DNA of 64,000 bases, taken from the NCBI GenBank assembly GCA_016858145.1, contig JAEHOE010000006.1, forward strand, positions 1,550,001 to 1,614,000, read 5' to 3'. The DNA comes from Edaphochlamys debaryana. Taxonomy: Eukaryota > Chlorophyta > Chlorophyceae > Chlamydomonadales. The notes beneath the pieces are model-generated. The model worked only from the letters and a program-made list of their open reading frames with translations. It was not told the DNA's origin and ran no database searches. Both the position numbers and the translations under genes were made by a program. Below, one piece after another: positions 1 through 11,800 of this stretch. Every line of letters starts with the position of its first letter. Positions within the stretch are counted from its first letter, which is position 1.

Positions 1-3000
1 CCAGCGCGGACTGCTGCATGGCGGCCAGGCCCTGACCCGGGGGGGGGGAGGATTGAGAGGGGGGAGAAGGGGGGATGAGATCGTTGACCTCGCCTGCGGC
101 ACTCCCCCTCGACAGCCCCCCCCCCCGAATCGCTGCGCGCAGGCGCATCACCCCCTCAACCTCTTCCCCCCAACATCCCCTTTTCCCTCTCCATCCTCCA
201 CGTCCCCCCGCCCCACCTGGATGGCCCCAATGGTCTTGCCCGCCGCCTCCGCCAGCGCCAGCGCCTGCTTCTGCTTGCCTATGATCTCAGCCAGCTTGGC
301 GTCGGAGCGGGCCTTGCCGGCGGAGATGTCGGCCTGGGGGTGGGGGTGGGGGTGTGAAGGGAGGGGCCGGAGTGTGGGAGGAGGTTGTGTGGGGGTGGGG
401 GGGCTGAGTGGGGAGGCACGAGCGCCGGCCCGACCCCCCCCAAACCCCGCTCCTCAGCAGCTCACGTCCCTTGCCTCCTCAGCCCCCCCCCCCCGTGTGG
501 ATCCGTGCGTCCCCGCATGCCCACCCGGCATGCTCAGACCCCTTCCTCCCCCCCCAAACCCCTACTTGTGTGAATGCCACCTGGTCCAGGACCCGGCTGT
601 CGGCCGCACGGGCGTCCGCCAGGGCGTTGGCCCGGTCCACCTGGGGGGGAGAAGGGAGGCGTCGGGGGGTAGAGGTGAGGGTCCGGGTGGGGTTAAGGGT
701 CGAGGAGTTAGGTGAGTTCCTCCTGTGCGGGCTTCGGCGGTCGTCGAGGCCTTCCCACAACCTCCGCCACCCTCCTTCACCCTCCCGGGAATCCCTCCCA
801 CCCCCTCTTCCCTCCCCTTCCCGCCAGGTTTCCCTGGCGTCGGCGCGATTCCGCTCAGCAACAAACACCCTCCCCTTCTCCCCTCCATACTCCCCCCCCA
901 CCTGCGCCTTCATTACCGCCAGCTGTGCGGCGGTGGCGTTCTGCGCCCGCGCCACCTCCACCACCCGCGTCACCACCCCCGACAGGGCGCTCTGCACGGC
1001 GGGGTCCACCTGCTGCAGGGAGCGGTGCTGGTGCCGGTGCAGGTGGTGGTGGTGGCGGGTGGCGGAGGAGACGCCGGCGGCGTTGAGGGCGGCGATGGAG
1101 GTGGCCTGGCTCTGGGGGCAGGAAGGGAAGTTGGAGGGTTCAGGGTGGGTGCAAGGCAGGGTGTACGCGTGGACGGACAGCGGGCCCGGGCTCGGTGTTG
1201 GACAGTGGCTCTCGCGCTCGTCCCCTGCCCCCTTTCTCCTCCTCCCCCGCTCCCTCCTCACCCCTCCCCTCTCCCCCCTCCCTCCCCGTTTCCCGCTCGA
1301 AAAAATACCCCCTCCCTCCCCCTCCCCCTCCCTCCCCCCGTCCCTCCCTCCCCCGGCCCCCCCCCCCTCACCGGCACCGCTATGCGCACGTCCACGAACT
1401 CCGCATCCAGGGCCGCATTGGAGTTGAGCGCCGCACACGCAGCACACTCGCAGTACTGGCCCGCCCCGCAGCCGCCGTAGCACTCGCACACGGTGGCGCA
1501 GTCCAGGCGCCGCTCGCAGGGCATCTCGCAGCGGGCGCGGTAGTCTGGGGGGTGGGGCGGGGTAATGGGGAGGGGGAGGGGGAGGGGGAGGGGGAGAGGG
1601 GGGAAGGGGGAGAGGGAGAGGGAGGGAGGGAGGGGACATGGGGCAGGCAGGGGGGTCAGGTGGTGCGGGCGCCAGTACCGGTACGGGTATCTCGTCGTGG
1701 CCACACATCGTCCTCTCTCCATTTTCACACACTGTCAAGGCCCTTGTTCTTGTCAACGTCGTCTGCCCGGGCCATCGGAGCTCACCAGAGATTGACATGT
1801 CACCACCGATGGCCACGCCCCCCAGCAGCACGTCCGTACAGATGTACGGCACCGTGGCGTTGCTGGGCTGCGCCGTGCACGTCACGTTCATGTCCACGCA
1901 CGTGCCCACGTACTCGGGCGCGCGCTTCTGCAGATCGCACTGCAGATACGCCGTACGGTTCCCCGGCCACTCGATCAGATTGTACGGCAGGGCGAACTGG
2001 CCGAGCGTCGCGTTGGCTGGGTCGGGCAGGGCGCTGCTCGTGGCGCCGGCGGCGATGAAACTGTCGTACACGGCGCCCACGGTTGTTGGTAAGAACGTGT
2101 AGTTCTGGTACGACGATAGTGGCGGCGGTACGGCAATGGACGACACGTTTGCGGCCTGCTGTATCACCTCCAGGTACCGGGCCTGCGCAGGGGAGGGGGT
2201 TAGTCAGGGCGTCAGAGAAGGTATGGGCCGTGTCCCCGGGTGGACGGTGCAGAGAAGCCAGGGGGCAAGGCATGCGGAACCCAGAGGCGCGGGGGACGCA
2301 GCCCGTGCTGGGCCCACCTTGGAGCCGGGCTCAGCACTCTCGAACACACGCACACAGCAAAACACACACGCTTTCCCCCCTCGCCCCCGCACCTGCGCCC
2401 TCGGCGCCAGGTCCAGCAGGTGCACGTTGACGCCGTACACCACACGGCGGGTCATGTTGAGGAACTTGGGGGGGGGGTAGGGGAGGGGAGGAGGGGTTAG
2501 GGGCAGGGGCACTCGTGTGGGACCAGGCGCGGGGGTTCACCGTAACAGGGGCAACAATCCCCGCCCCACCCTTCCACCACACCCAACCTCACCCCACCCC
2601 ATCTCTGCCCCGCCGCCCCGTGCCCCCACGCTCTCACCGCCCTCTGCGGCTGCGTGAGCCCCGCCAGCCCCTCCGTGTACAGGGTCATGAGGGGTTCGAG
2701 CCTGGCGCTGACGGGGTCGTCGGCCGCCGAGGTGCCGGAGGGGAGGGAGTAGATGGGGGCCAGCAGCTCGGGCGTGTCTGGGGGTGGGTGGGTGGGTGGG
2801 TGGGGGAAGGTGACAGGGGGTGAGAGTGAAGGTGGGCGGAGGCGTGGGGTGGGGCGAATGAGGTAGGGTACCGGTAGAGGCAATCGGCCACGACTGAGAT
2901 GACGCATGCAGCCTGGCCATCAGTCAGTAACACTCGCGCGCAAGCGGCTCCGGCACCCACTGGCGACGATCCAGTCCCTCAGCGCTGCGTTCACGGCGTT

Positions 3001-6000
3001 GCGCACACCGATCTTGCCGGTGGAGCGCATGTCTCCCAGGCGCTGGTCCTGTGGGGGGGGGGCAGAGCGGGGGAGGAGGAGGGGAGGAGGGGGTTGGGGG
3101 GTTGGGACGGGTGGCGCAGGGCGTGTTTGAGGAGGACGCACGCGCGCCCCCCCTTGTCCGCTACCCCCTCTGCGCCGTGCCCTTGTGCCCTCCCTCCATC
3201 CCCACCCTTTCCCCGCTCACGATCAGCAGTCGGCGCACGGCGTTTGTCTGGTTGTTGCGCCACGTGAGGGAGGTGTTGAGGCCCGTGCTGCACCAGGCGT
3301 GGAGGGCGGTCTGGTTGGAGGGGTCCACGGGGGAGAAGATCGGCCGCGTGCCGTTGGACGAGTCGGCGGGGTCGGTCGTCCATATGTACGGCACGTACGC
3401 TGCAGCACGCCATACGAGCACGGGTTGGAGGGGAGGCGGGGCAGGGAGGCGGTGAGAGGCGATGAGAGCGATGAGAGGGGAGGTACGGCAGGTTGGGTCC
3501 AGGGCCCGCAAGTTGGACCTTAACCCTTACCCCCGGTCTTTCCTGGCCCCCGACCCCACCTGTCGGGCAGTACCGCCTGTCGGCCCGGTGCTGTGTCGTG
3601 TCGATGCTGACGCGGCTGCTGGAGTTGTCGTACGAGGCCGACTGATTGAGGTAGGCCAGTACGGCAGATCCGAAGGCGGGCGCGGAGGCGTTGACGGTGT
3701 CGTTGGCGACAACGTCACAGAAGCAGCTGCGGGGGGCGGGCGGGTAAGGGCGGGCGGTGAGGTGGGGAGTAAGCACAGGGGCACCCCAGGCCAGGGAAAT
3801 GCTGTGTGGTACGAGGGCAGGTGGGGGTTGAGTTTCGCAGGAGGGGCGGGACGTGACAGGTGGGACGTTCCTTGCCGTCCGGCTCCCGTGCTCCCCCTTC
3901 CCCATCCCTCTCCTCTCCCCCCATCCCTTCCCTCCCGCCCTGCCGCCCCGCTCACGTTGCGTTCCGCACCCAGCCCACGTCCGCCTCCCACTGCTCGGCG
4001 CTGGGGTAGGTGGGCCTCAGCGTGGCGTTGGCGTAGGACCAGAAGTCCACGGAGCTGGCGGCGATGGCTTGCTATTGGGGAGGGAAGGTACGGGGGTGCG
4101 AGAGTTGGGGGGTGCTGCTGCTGGAGGGTGTGTGGTAGGAGGGGGAAGCATGGCACGAGGGGGTACGGTCTGGTCCCATAAGGCCAAACCCTCATCCCCC
4201 GCATTGACGCCGCCATGGCAGCACAGCCCGCAGCACAGCACAGCACGCAGCCCAGCACCGCATGCAGCTCAGCACCGCACGCACGCCGCAGCACGCACCT
4301 GCAGCAGCAGCAGCTCGTAGGCCTGCTCCGCACGCGCCGCCGCCACGGCAATGTAGACCTTGGTGTAGTAGGCGGAGGCGTAGAGCAGGGTCACGTCGCG
4401 CACCGCACCGCCCACCTAGGGGTTGGTGCAGGTGAGTGGGGGGCGGGGATGGGGTGGGCGGTGGGGTGAGAGGGAGAGGGGACAACGGACGTGGCGGCGG
4501 GCGTGTGAGCGGAGTTAGGCTATGAGAGAAGAGGCAGGTTTCAGAGGTGGCAGGCGACGAGAGCACCGGTGGGCACGGGCGGCGCGCCGCTGCCGTCTGT
4601 TCCTCTGACTAGGCCACCTGCCCCTCAAGCTCTCGGGCTGGGTCCCCCACATACCTTGGAGAAGATGTCCCGCTTAATGACCAGGTCCTGAGAAGGGGGG
4701 TGGGGGGTGCACAGGAAGCCGTTAGGCGTTAGGGACCAGTGTTGCTATCTTAGTGCGGAAGTGCGGGGGAGTGAGGCCATCCCGCACTTTTGGTGACGGA
4801 AAGAGCCTCAAGTGCGGAAGCTCCCGCACTTTTGTAGCAAAGTTTGGTTGCGAGTGCGGCCCGCGCCGGCACATTTTTGAGCCTTCTAGCGGCTCAGGTG
4901 CGAGGGCCCCTCTACCCCTGGGGGGCCCACCGAACGGGCGCGGCCAGCCGGGCAGGCAGTCCCCTTCCCACCCCCCCCGTCCAGCCCGCATCACATGCAC
5001 TTGCAGCATGCACGACGGGGTTGCTGCTGGAATTCATTACCCCCAGTTGCCCGCCTACATCAGCTCATGGGCTAGGGCGAGAGCCAGGCAGACTCATCCG
5101 CTTGAAACAGGCCTCCAGAACGCCGCGCCCTCCGCTACACTCCACCGCACTCTCCCGCACTTCTGGGCGGCAAGCGCTTGCCAAGTGCGGCCCGCTTTCG
5201 CACTCTTGGGCTTGGACCCGAGGTCCGAGTGCGGGACCTCCCGCACTTTGGCCCAGGGAAGATAGCAACACTGTTAGGGACAGAGAGTTACGGCTGTGCT
5301 GATGCCCGTAACACACACGACGACAGCCCACCCGGCGCAACCACCCGGCCCCGTGCTGGGACCTCTGCCCCCGCCCGCCGACCCCCCGGGTGCCTGCCCC
5401 CAGCTCGCTTACCCACTCCCCCCCCGGCGCGTCATCGAGCGTGAGAGTGGTGGAACCCGCCAGTCGGTCAAACGTCTGGTCAGACTCGAAGTAGCAACCG
5501 TCCGTGAACGGCGTCTGTACGGGACACACGTTCCAGGACGTCTGCTGCAGCAGATCCGAAGCCGGTATGGATCCGATCGGGTGCGCAAAGTCGTAGTAAA
5601 AGTCGATCTGGATCCGGGTCAGGTTCTGGATCTCGTTAAGCTTGCCGCAATCCGCCTTGCAGCCGAACCGCGAGTAGGCTGCGTACTCGAACGGTGCCTC
5701 GCACACGCCGTCTCCGCACACGGGGTCCTTCCATACAGACTGTTGGGGGCCAGAGGGGATGTATGCAGGGGCAGTGAGGGCGGGCCGAGGAGAGGCTGGG
5801 GGCCCCCTGACCGAGCTCTCGGCACTATGCATCCTCACTCCCCCTCCCTCCCATCCCCCTCTCTGGGCCGCCTCGCCCTCGCCCAACCTCCCTCATACCG
5901 GGCCCCTGCAGCCTCAGGTCCCTGCCCTTTCCTTCCCGCCGCTCCCGTCCCCTCCCCCGCCGCTCACGTTCAGTACCCCCTGCAACCAGTCGTACACCGC

Positions 6001-7466
6001 ATCCTTATCCTGTGGGGGTGGGGGAGGGAAGGGAGAGAGCATGAGCGGGGGCAGAGGGCAGGCAGGCGAGGGCAGGGCAACGAGGCCGAGAGCCCCTCCG
6101 TGCGGGGGCCCCCTTCCCAAGATGCGCCGAGCTCGCCTCTCCCCTCACCGGCCCTCCCGTCCTTGTGACCTTCTTATCTGCCGTACACGACCCCCCATCC
6201 GCTCCTCTGCAGCCCTGCCTTCCCACCACGCACCAGCCCGCTGCCCCGCCTGCCCTCTCCATGCCACGAGACAGCTGCGCTCGCCAGCCGCCCTCCTCGC
6301 TCCCACTCCCCCCCGCCCTCCCTCCCTCCCTCCCGCTTCCCCCAGCCCCCCCCCCTGCCCCTGCCCCCCCTGCCTGCATGAGGTCGCTCCCCGGCTGCAG
6401 CACGGGCGAGGTGGAGCGGTAGACGTAGAAGGACTGCGTGGCCTGCCGCTGGGCGTACAGCACACCCAGGAACAGGCCTGCGGAGGGGAAGGGAAGGGAA
6501 CGGGGGGAAGCGGTCGGGCGTCCCGGTATCCCTCGCGTGGGCCATATCACCCCTTTTAAACTTCGCCCCGAACATTGCCACCGCCCTTGTGGGGGGAGCG
6601 CGCAGCTGCGCGTATGGCTTGGGCGCTCGGGCTGGGGGCTGGGGGCACTGCAGGGCGACGGCGCAGCCCGCACTTCGACCCTCTACCGGTGGTTGCCCGG
6701 GCACCCAGGCAGGCAGGCACCCACCGAAGAAGCCCAGGAAGAGCAGCAGCGCGCGGTAGCAGCGCCAGCGCTCTAGCACCTTGGCCTGGCGCTCGGCGAG
6801 CTCGCGGGCGATGGCCTTGGGGGGTAGGATGGGGGTGAGGTAAGGGGGAGGGGGGTGAGGTGGGGGGAGGCCTGGGGGGGAGGGGGAGGAGGGAGAATAG
6901 GAAGGGAGGAGGGGAAGGGAGGAGGGTGGGAGAGGAGGGGAGGGGAGCGGAAAGGGGCTGGAACTGGGTTGTGCAGGGGAGTCAGCGCTGGGGGGTGCGG
7001 AGGCGGTGCCCGAGCATTTGGGTGGGGTGAGGGGGCTGGGCCTCGGCTGGAAGGTCGGGGGCAGGGAATTCTGGCCTCGTGACAAAAGAGCTTAGGTCCG
7101 CACAGGTCCTTGACACGCCAGACTGCAGAAAGGCCCCCACAAGGCTTCTTTGTGGTGCGCGGGGCACAGTCCCAGGTGCGGGACGGTTGAGGGGAAGGGC
7201 GCGTTGGTGCCGGGTTCGGGGCGCGTGTTGGTGTGGTTAGGACGTTCGCGAACGTTGACCGCTGTTTTCTACGCGCTAGCTCTGATGCTGCAACACGCGC
7301 TTTGAGGACGCAAGGCAATTGAGCAGTTCGCCTGCGGAGTTCGCGACTTGTGGGCTCGACATGCCCTTACCTGCGAACGCGCCGTGGTTGCTGGTCCCGC
7401 TCTCGTCGTCGCCACGTGATTATCGCCTAGCCCAGCTTCCACCTCCGGGCTGACTTCGGACGCCAT
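1..7466 (-). CDS. Large single-pass membrane glycoprotein with LNR-like Cys cluster (3' partial)
   Basis: I do not recognise the family. Phase-consistent exons (minus strand): 7371-7466, 6725-6815, 6374-6477, 5968-6009, 5413-5739, 4655-4687, 4299-4415, 3956-4071, 3560-3726, 3221-3399, 2961-3048, 2638-2777, 2393-2464, 1786-2182, 1679-1714, 1372-1544, 902-1111, 566-640, 217-333, 1-31, giving about 870 residues before the window edge. The start (MASEVSPEVEAG) is chosen because its exon ends at a perfect GTAAGG donor in the right phase. A charged helix (AIARELAERQAKVLERW) precedes one membrane segment at about residues 52-70, with no signal peptide, so a signal anchor is likely. The next part has a Notch/LNR-like cluster (CGDGVC...FGCKADC, about 119-141), then many N-x-S/T sequons (NATL, NDTV, NQSA, NGTR, NMTR, NVTC). 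This suggests an extracellular or lumenal glycoprotein. A second Cys-rich block (CEMPCERRLDCATVCECYGG) and a His-rich stretch follow. The 1679-1714 exon is the weakest. The exon ending at 6374 seems to use a GC donor. Confidence 0.72.
2781..2806. repeat. (GGGT)n microsatellite
   Basis: Five consecutive GGGT units followed by a G run lie just inside the acceptor side of an intron of the minus-strand glycoprotein gene. On the transcribed RNA this is C-rich (CCCA repeats); on the plus strand it could form a G-quadruplex. Confidence 0.7.
4221..4298. repeat. CAGCAC/CGCACG low-complexity tract in an intron
   Basis: A run of imperfect CAGCACAGCACG and CCGCACGCA units fills the splice-donor end of the intron between exons 4299-4415 and 3956-4071 of the membrane-glycoprotein gene. 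It is simple-sequence expansion with no coding signal. Confidence 0.6.
4737..5273. mobile_element. Non-autonomous hAT-type MITE, 537 bp, in an intron
   Basis: The element has perfect 15-bp terminal inverted repeats: CAGTGTTGCTATCTT at 4737-4751 and its exact reverse complement at 5259-5273. It is flanked by a perfect 8-bp direct repeat, TTAGGGAC, at 4729-4736 and 5274-5281. An 8-bp target duplication and termini beginning CAG are typical of the hAT superfamily. Many short subterminal motifs of the type AGTGCGG / CCGCACT occur in both orientations inside each end, as expected for transposase-binding repeats. No transposase-like reading frame is present, so it would need a helper element. It lies in the intron between the exons at 5413-5739 and 4655-4687 of the membrane-glycoprotein gene and does not disturb the splice sites. 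Confidence 0.93.
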
Positions 7467-8133
7467 ATCGAGCAGCGCTCCCTGCGCTTCTCGCTTTCCG
7501 CCAGCACAACTCCTGAGCAGTAGCCGCTAGCAGTCGATGGCAGCTATCGAGCCTGTCATTTCGTTCGTGCTGTCAGCAAGTCCAACATGCAATTGAGATG
7601 TCGACGTGCGGTGGACGCTTATTGCGCTATCGTTTATGGATAGAGCTTAGCAGACGTAGCAGCGCTGCAGTTGTACAGACGAGAGGCCGTGTGCGAAGGC
7701 GGGCTGTGCGTCCGGGCGCGTTTCAGGTCGGGCGCCGGGGTTCACAACGAGGCGTAAGACAATCTAATAAGTCATCTGAAGCTCAGTGCGACGCACGGCG
7801 CACATAGCACGGCGGATGCAGTGTGCACTGCAGTACAGTATACGGCATGTCCTGACACGCCGCCCTCTCGACCTCGGGCGCTGATCAAAAGCTGCCAGGG
7901 TGGTTCTGTGTGCTTCTGGCAAGTATACAAAGAGGCTTTGCCAAGGCGGCAGGACAGGCTGTCTCGAGTATGGACCCCATGGCCGTCAGGCCGTGGGTCT
8001 GTACTCTGCTGGCCTGCTTTTCGCGTAACCTCGTCCCAGTTCCCCTTCACCCTATGGCCGTGCTGTGGTGCTTCGTGAACGTATTAGAAGAGTTGAGCGG
8101 ACGTGTGCTTCCTCAAATCGACAGTGCCAGGCA
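7467..8133. promoter_or_regulatory. Interval between glycoprotein start and SBP-factor 3' end
   Basis: This 667-bp stretch is upstream of the minus-strand glycoprotein start at 7466 and downstream of the likely polyadenylation site of the SBP gene. It should hold the promoter and 5' UTR of the glycoprotein gene. It is less GC-extreme than the introns. I see no coding exon, RNA gene or clear TATA box. Confidence 0.4.
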
Positions 8134-8138
8134 TTACA
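8134..8138 (-). terminator. Candidate TGTAA polyadenylation signal of the SBP-box gene
   Basis: TGTAA on the minus strand about 710 nt after the stop codon at 8846. TGTAA is the usual green-algal polyadenylation signal. A TGTAA also overlaps the stop codon itself (8846-8850) but is too close to be used. Confidence 0.4.
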
Positions 8139-8845
8139 CTTGTCCGTGGGCAACAACCCACACCACGGTACAGCCTTCTAATCCTGGTGCTCCTTGGCCC
8201 CGTCCCCAGTGGCTTCGCAGTCACGCTATGAACTCTAATGCATGAGTGCAGCCCCCAGCACTTGCCCGCGTCCCCTCAACAACACGGTTGCACCTGCTCT
8301 AGATGTAGGGGTCGCAAACCCAAGCAACTTCCCGACAGGGCTACGACCTTGCGGACTAGGAACCAGAATCTCAAGAGAAAGCAATCCAAAGGATGCTGTA
8401 CACGTGAAGGATGCTGAAGGATGGCTGCCCATATCAGTCGCCGAGCACGGTATGATGATCCCCCCGGGCTCAGCCTCTGCGCGACCCCGGCCTCTCCTGC
8501 CGGCCCCTGACTCCACCTGCCCCCCCTGGTCCTTGCCTTGGACTGCTCATGCGCCAGGAACCCCTGCTGCGATAACAACGCCAAAGCCCTTATTAGACCT
8601 CAACCCGTGGGACCCCACGCCCCGCGACAATGGTCCTCGCGCGAAACATTGCGTACAATGCAGAGCCCCAATCCCAGCGATGAAGGAACCCAACCACGCA
8701 GCCGACCGCCCACACTCGCAGCCACACACATCTCCAAAGGCCGCAACACCCAGCACGCATACACAAACCAGCCTCGCTCGTGCAAGAGCCAGCCAACCTC
8801 TCCACACGCAGCCCTCCAAAGGCTCACGCAGCCTCACGCAGCCCC

Positions 8846-11800
8846 TTACAGCTGCTGACCCGCCAGCTGGCCGCACAGCGCCTCCAGCAGCGACGCGCTC
8901 AGGCGGCCCCACGCCTCCACCACGCCCTCGGCCGCCTCCGCGACCTGCCCCGCGCGCGCCGCCTCCAGCGCCGCCGCCTCCTCCGCCTCGCTCCGCTCCC
9001 CCACCACCACCTGCGCCTCCGCATCCATCACCAGCATGCCCAGCGCCTTGCGCTGCGGCGCCGCCTGCCCCAGCAGCAGCGACAGCGCACCGGGCGTCAG
9101 GCGCACCGCATCCGCCTCGGCCTCAGCCACACCGTCCGGCTCCTCCACCACAGGCCCGTTACCGTTGGCATGACCGTTAGCCTCGGCCTGGTTGGAACCG
9201 TTGGCCTCGGCGGCGGCGGTTGTGGTCGGAGGCGTGGTGCGCGGCGGCGGCTCGAGCATGGGCGGCGCCCAGCGCAGGCAGAGCCAGGACCAGGCCGCCC
9301 AGGGCTGCGAGGCCACCAGATGCGAGGCCATGGCGCCGCCGTCGTCCATCACCGCCGCCAGATGCAGCAGCGTCATGCCGGCGGGGCCTGCGGGGGCGGG
9401 GGGCCAGGGGAGCGGGAGAAGCGGGGCGTGAGCGGTCGCAATAGCGCTCTCCGTTCTGGACGTGCAAGACAGCATACGCAGATGCTGGATGCTGGGTGGT
9501 CCAGTCGCGGTGAGCAGACCCTGGCAGGAGGCGGCAAAACGCCATCGAAGCCTCCTTTCACCCGGTCTCACCCTGCGGCAGGTCCAGGCGCAGCGGCTCC
9601 CCCAGCACGTCATCCGCGAAGGCCGCCAGTGCGTCCACCACCCGGGCGCAGCCCGACAGCACCGCCAGCGGCAGCAGCGCCTGGGGCAGCAGCCCCGCGG
9701 CCGCCAGGGGCCCGGCGGCGGCGGAGGCGGCGGAGCTGGTGGTGGTGGCGGCGAGGGCTTGGGAGGGCTCGGGGCGGGGCAGGGCGGCGGCCAGGCGGGC
9801 GGCTGCGTCGAGCAGGAGCTCGGTGAGGTGGGGCAGGCCGCTGCGGGGCGGGGGGTGGGGGGTGGGGGGTGGAGGGGGAGCGTTAGCGAGAAGGGAAGGA
9901 GGGGGTGAGGCGAGGAAGGGTAGGGACAACGCGGGCTTGTCGAGGAGAAGGGCGGACGGGTGGGCAGGTGCAGGGAGGGGAGGCGGGTCGAAGAAGGCAC
10001 GTACAAGAAAGCGGGCGGAGGCGCGGTGGCAGGTGCGCTCCCCAAGGCTCACCGTGCGACGGTGAAGAGCAGCAGGCGCGCGGCGCGGGCGAGCGCCTGG
10101 CGTACCACGGAGGCGGAGGGAGCGGCGGCGGAGGCCGCGGGCCGGGGCGCGCGCGGCGCCAGGGCCGGCTGCCCGGCGGGGGCGGCACCGTTGGCGTCGG
10201 CGGCGCGCGCGGCGGCCGCGGGGGCGGCGCCGTTGCCGGGCTCGGGCGCCGCGTTGGGGCGCGCAGGCATCTCCACGGCACCTGCGCGGCACGGCACGTT
10301 GCAGCAGGGCGGGGTCAAGGTCGTATAAACGCATCCATCCATCCAGTAGATACGCACATGTGGTCAGCACACGCGGGCTCAAACTTGCAAAAACTGCAAG
10401 CCCAGAGTCTCGATCGGGAGGCTCCCTGGCCGCACACCTTCACCAGACCCTCCTGGCGCACCTTGGGCGTGTTGCGTGGCGGAGGTGCGGGACGTAAGGC
10501 GCGTGGACCCCACACCCGAGGAGGCCAGCGTGTCAGTGTCGGTGTACGACCAACCGGCGGCGCTGGTGGCGGTTGTGGATCCAGCGCCGGCGCCGCCCTG
10601 GGATCCAGGCGATCCAGGGGAGGCGCTGCGGCCGTTGGCGGCGGCGGCGGCAGTGGCGGCCGGCAGGGCCGCCGCCGGGCTGGCGCCGGCGGTGGGGCTG
10701 GCGTCGGGGCTGCCGGCAGAGGTGGCGGCAGCCGCGGCGGCGGCGGCCTCGGCAGCAGCGGCGGCGGCGACGGCGGCCTCGACGGCGGCAGCGGCGGCGG
10801 CGGCGCGGATGGCGGCCAGGGTGTCGAGCACGTGACCCAGATCGGTGACAAGCCTGGGGACACGTAGGTTGCGAAGGGGCGGTTTCAATACGTGACGCCA
10901 AAGCGGTAGCCAGTCGGACTTGCTATCCCTGTCTCCCCGCTCAGGTGCCCAGTGCCGAGCATACACCTTACTCCCGACCCAAACTTGAATCCCAACCAGT
11001 GCCCGAACTCCCAAGCCCGCCAAGTGTACCTGCGGTCCAGGGCCCTGGGTCCGTCGGGCTGCGCGGGGTCGCTCGGCTCCATGGCGGACGCCAGCTCCGC
11101 CGCCGCCGCGCCGCAGCCCTGCGGCAGCACCAGCACCGGCCACCAGCCGCCCAGCAGGTGGCCCAGGCCCACCTCCACCACCATGAGCCCGGGGCAGCCG
11201 GCAGGCACATCCACACACACCTCGGCGCCGCCCGGGGGGGCGGCGGCGGAAGAGGAACCCGAGGAGGAGGCGGGGAGCAGGCGCGCGGGCACGTCGCAGC
11301 CGCGCAGGCGCGCGAAGACCTTGAGGCCGGGCTGGGACAGGTGCGCGCCGGACAGCTGCAGGCGGGCCTCGCCGCCTGAGGGGAGGGCAGGACGGGGGTG
11401 AAACACACGCCGCAGCGCCGCCGTAGGTCCTGGTGACAACCGCCAGATCAGCCGCGCCTTGCCTATGACGTTCCCCCGTCAGCCCCTTGTGTACCGCGCC
11501 CTCCCCCGTCTCCCAACCCTCGCGGACCCACCTGCGCACACGGCGGCGGCGCTGCATGCCGCGATGCGGGGCATCTTGGCGCCCACCAGGCCTCCGTCCT
11601 CGGCCGCCTCCTCCCAGCCCAGCACCACCGGGTCCTCGCCCACGCGGATCTGGAGCACCTGGTCGCCCACCTGGGGGTGGAGGGGGATCGGGTGGGTGGG
11701 GGGTGTAGGGTTGAGTCGGGCGAGGGCGAGGCGGGCGTCCAACGAGGAGAACCAAGCGCACTGCACAGACGCTAGGCGGTTTCACTCGTGCCTCGTCTAG

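Noticed and set aside
1195..2058. Plus-strand open frame opposite the glycoprotein exons
   Set aside because: Antisense shadow with Pro/Ser/Arg low complexity; no start context, splice sites or domain.
479..2167. Single minus-strand open frame through the glycoprotein gene
   Set aside because: It reads through several introns of the glycoprotein gene; its Pro/Gly/Arg-rich middle parts lie between good splice sites and are not protein-like.
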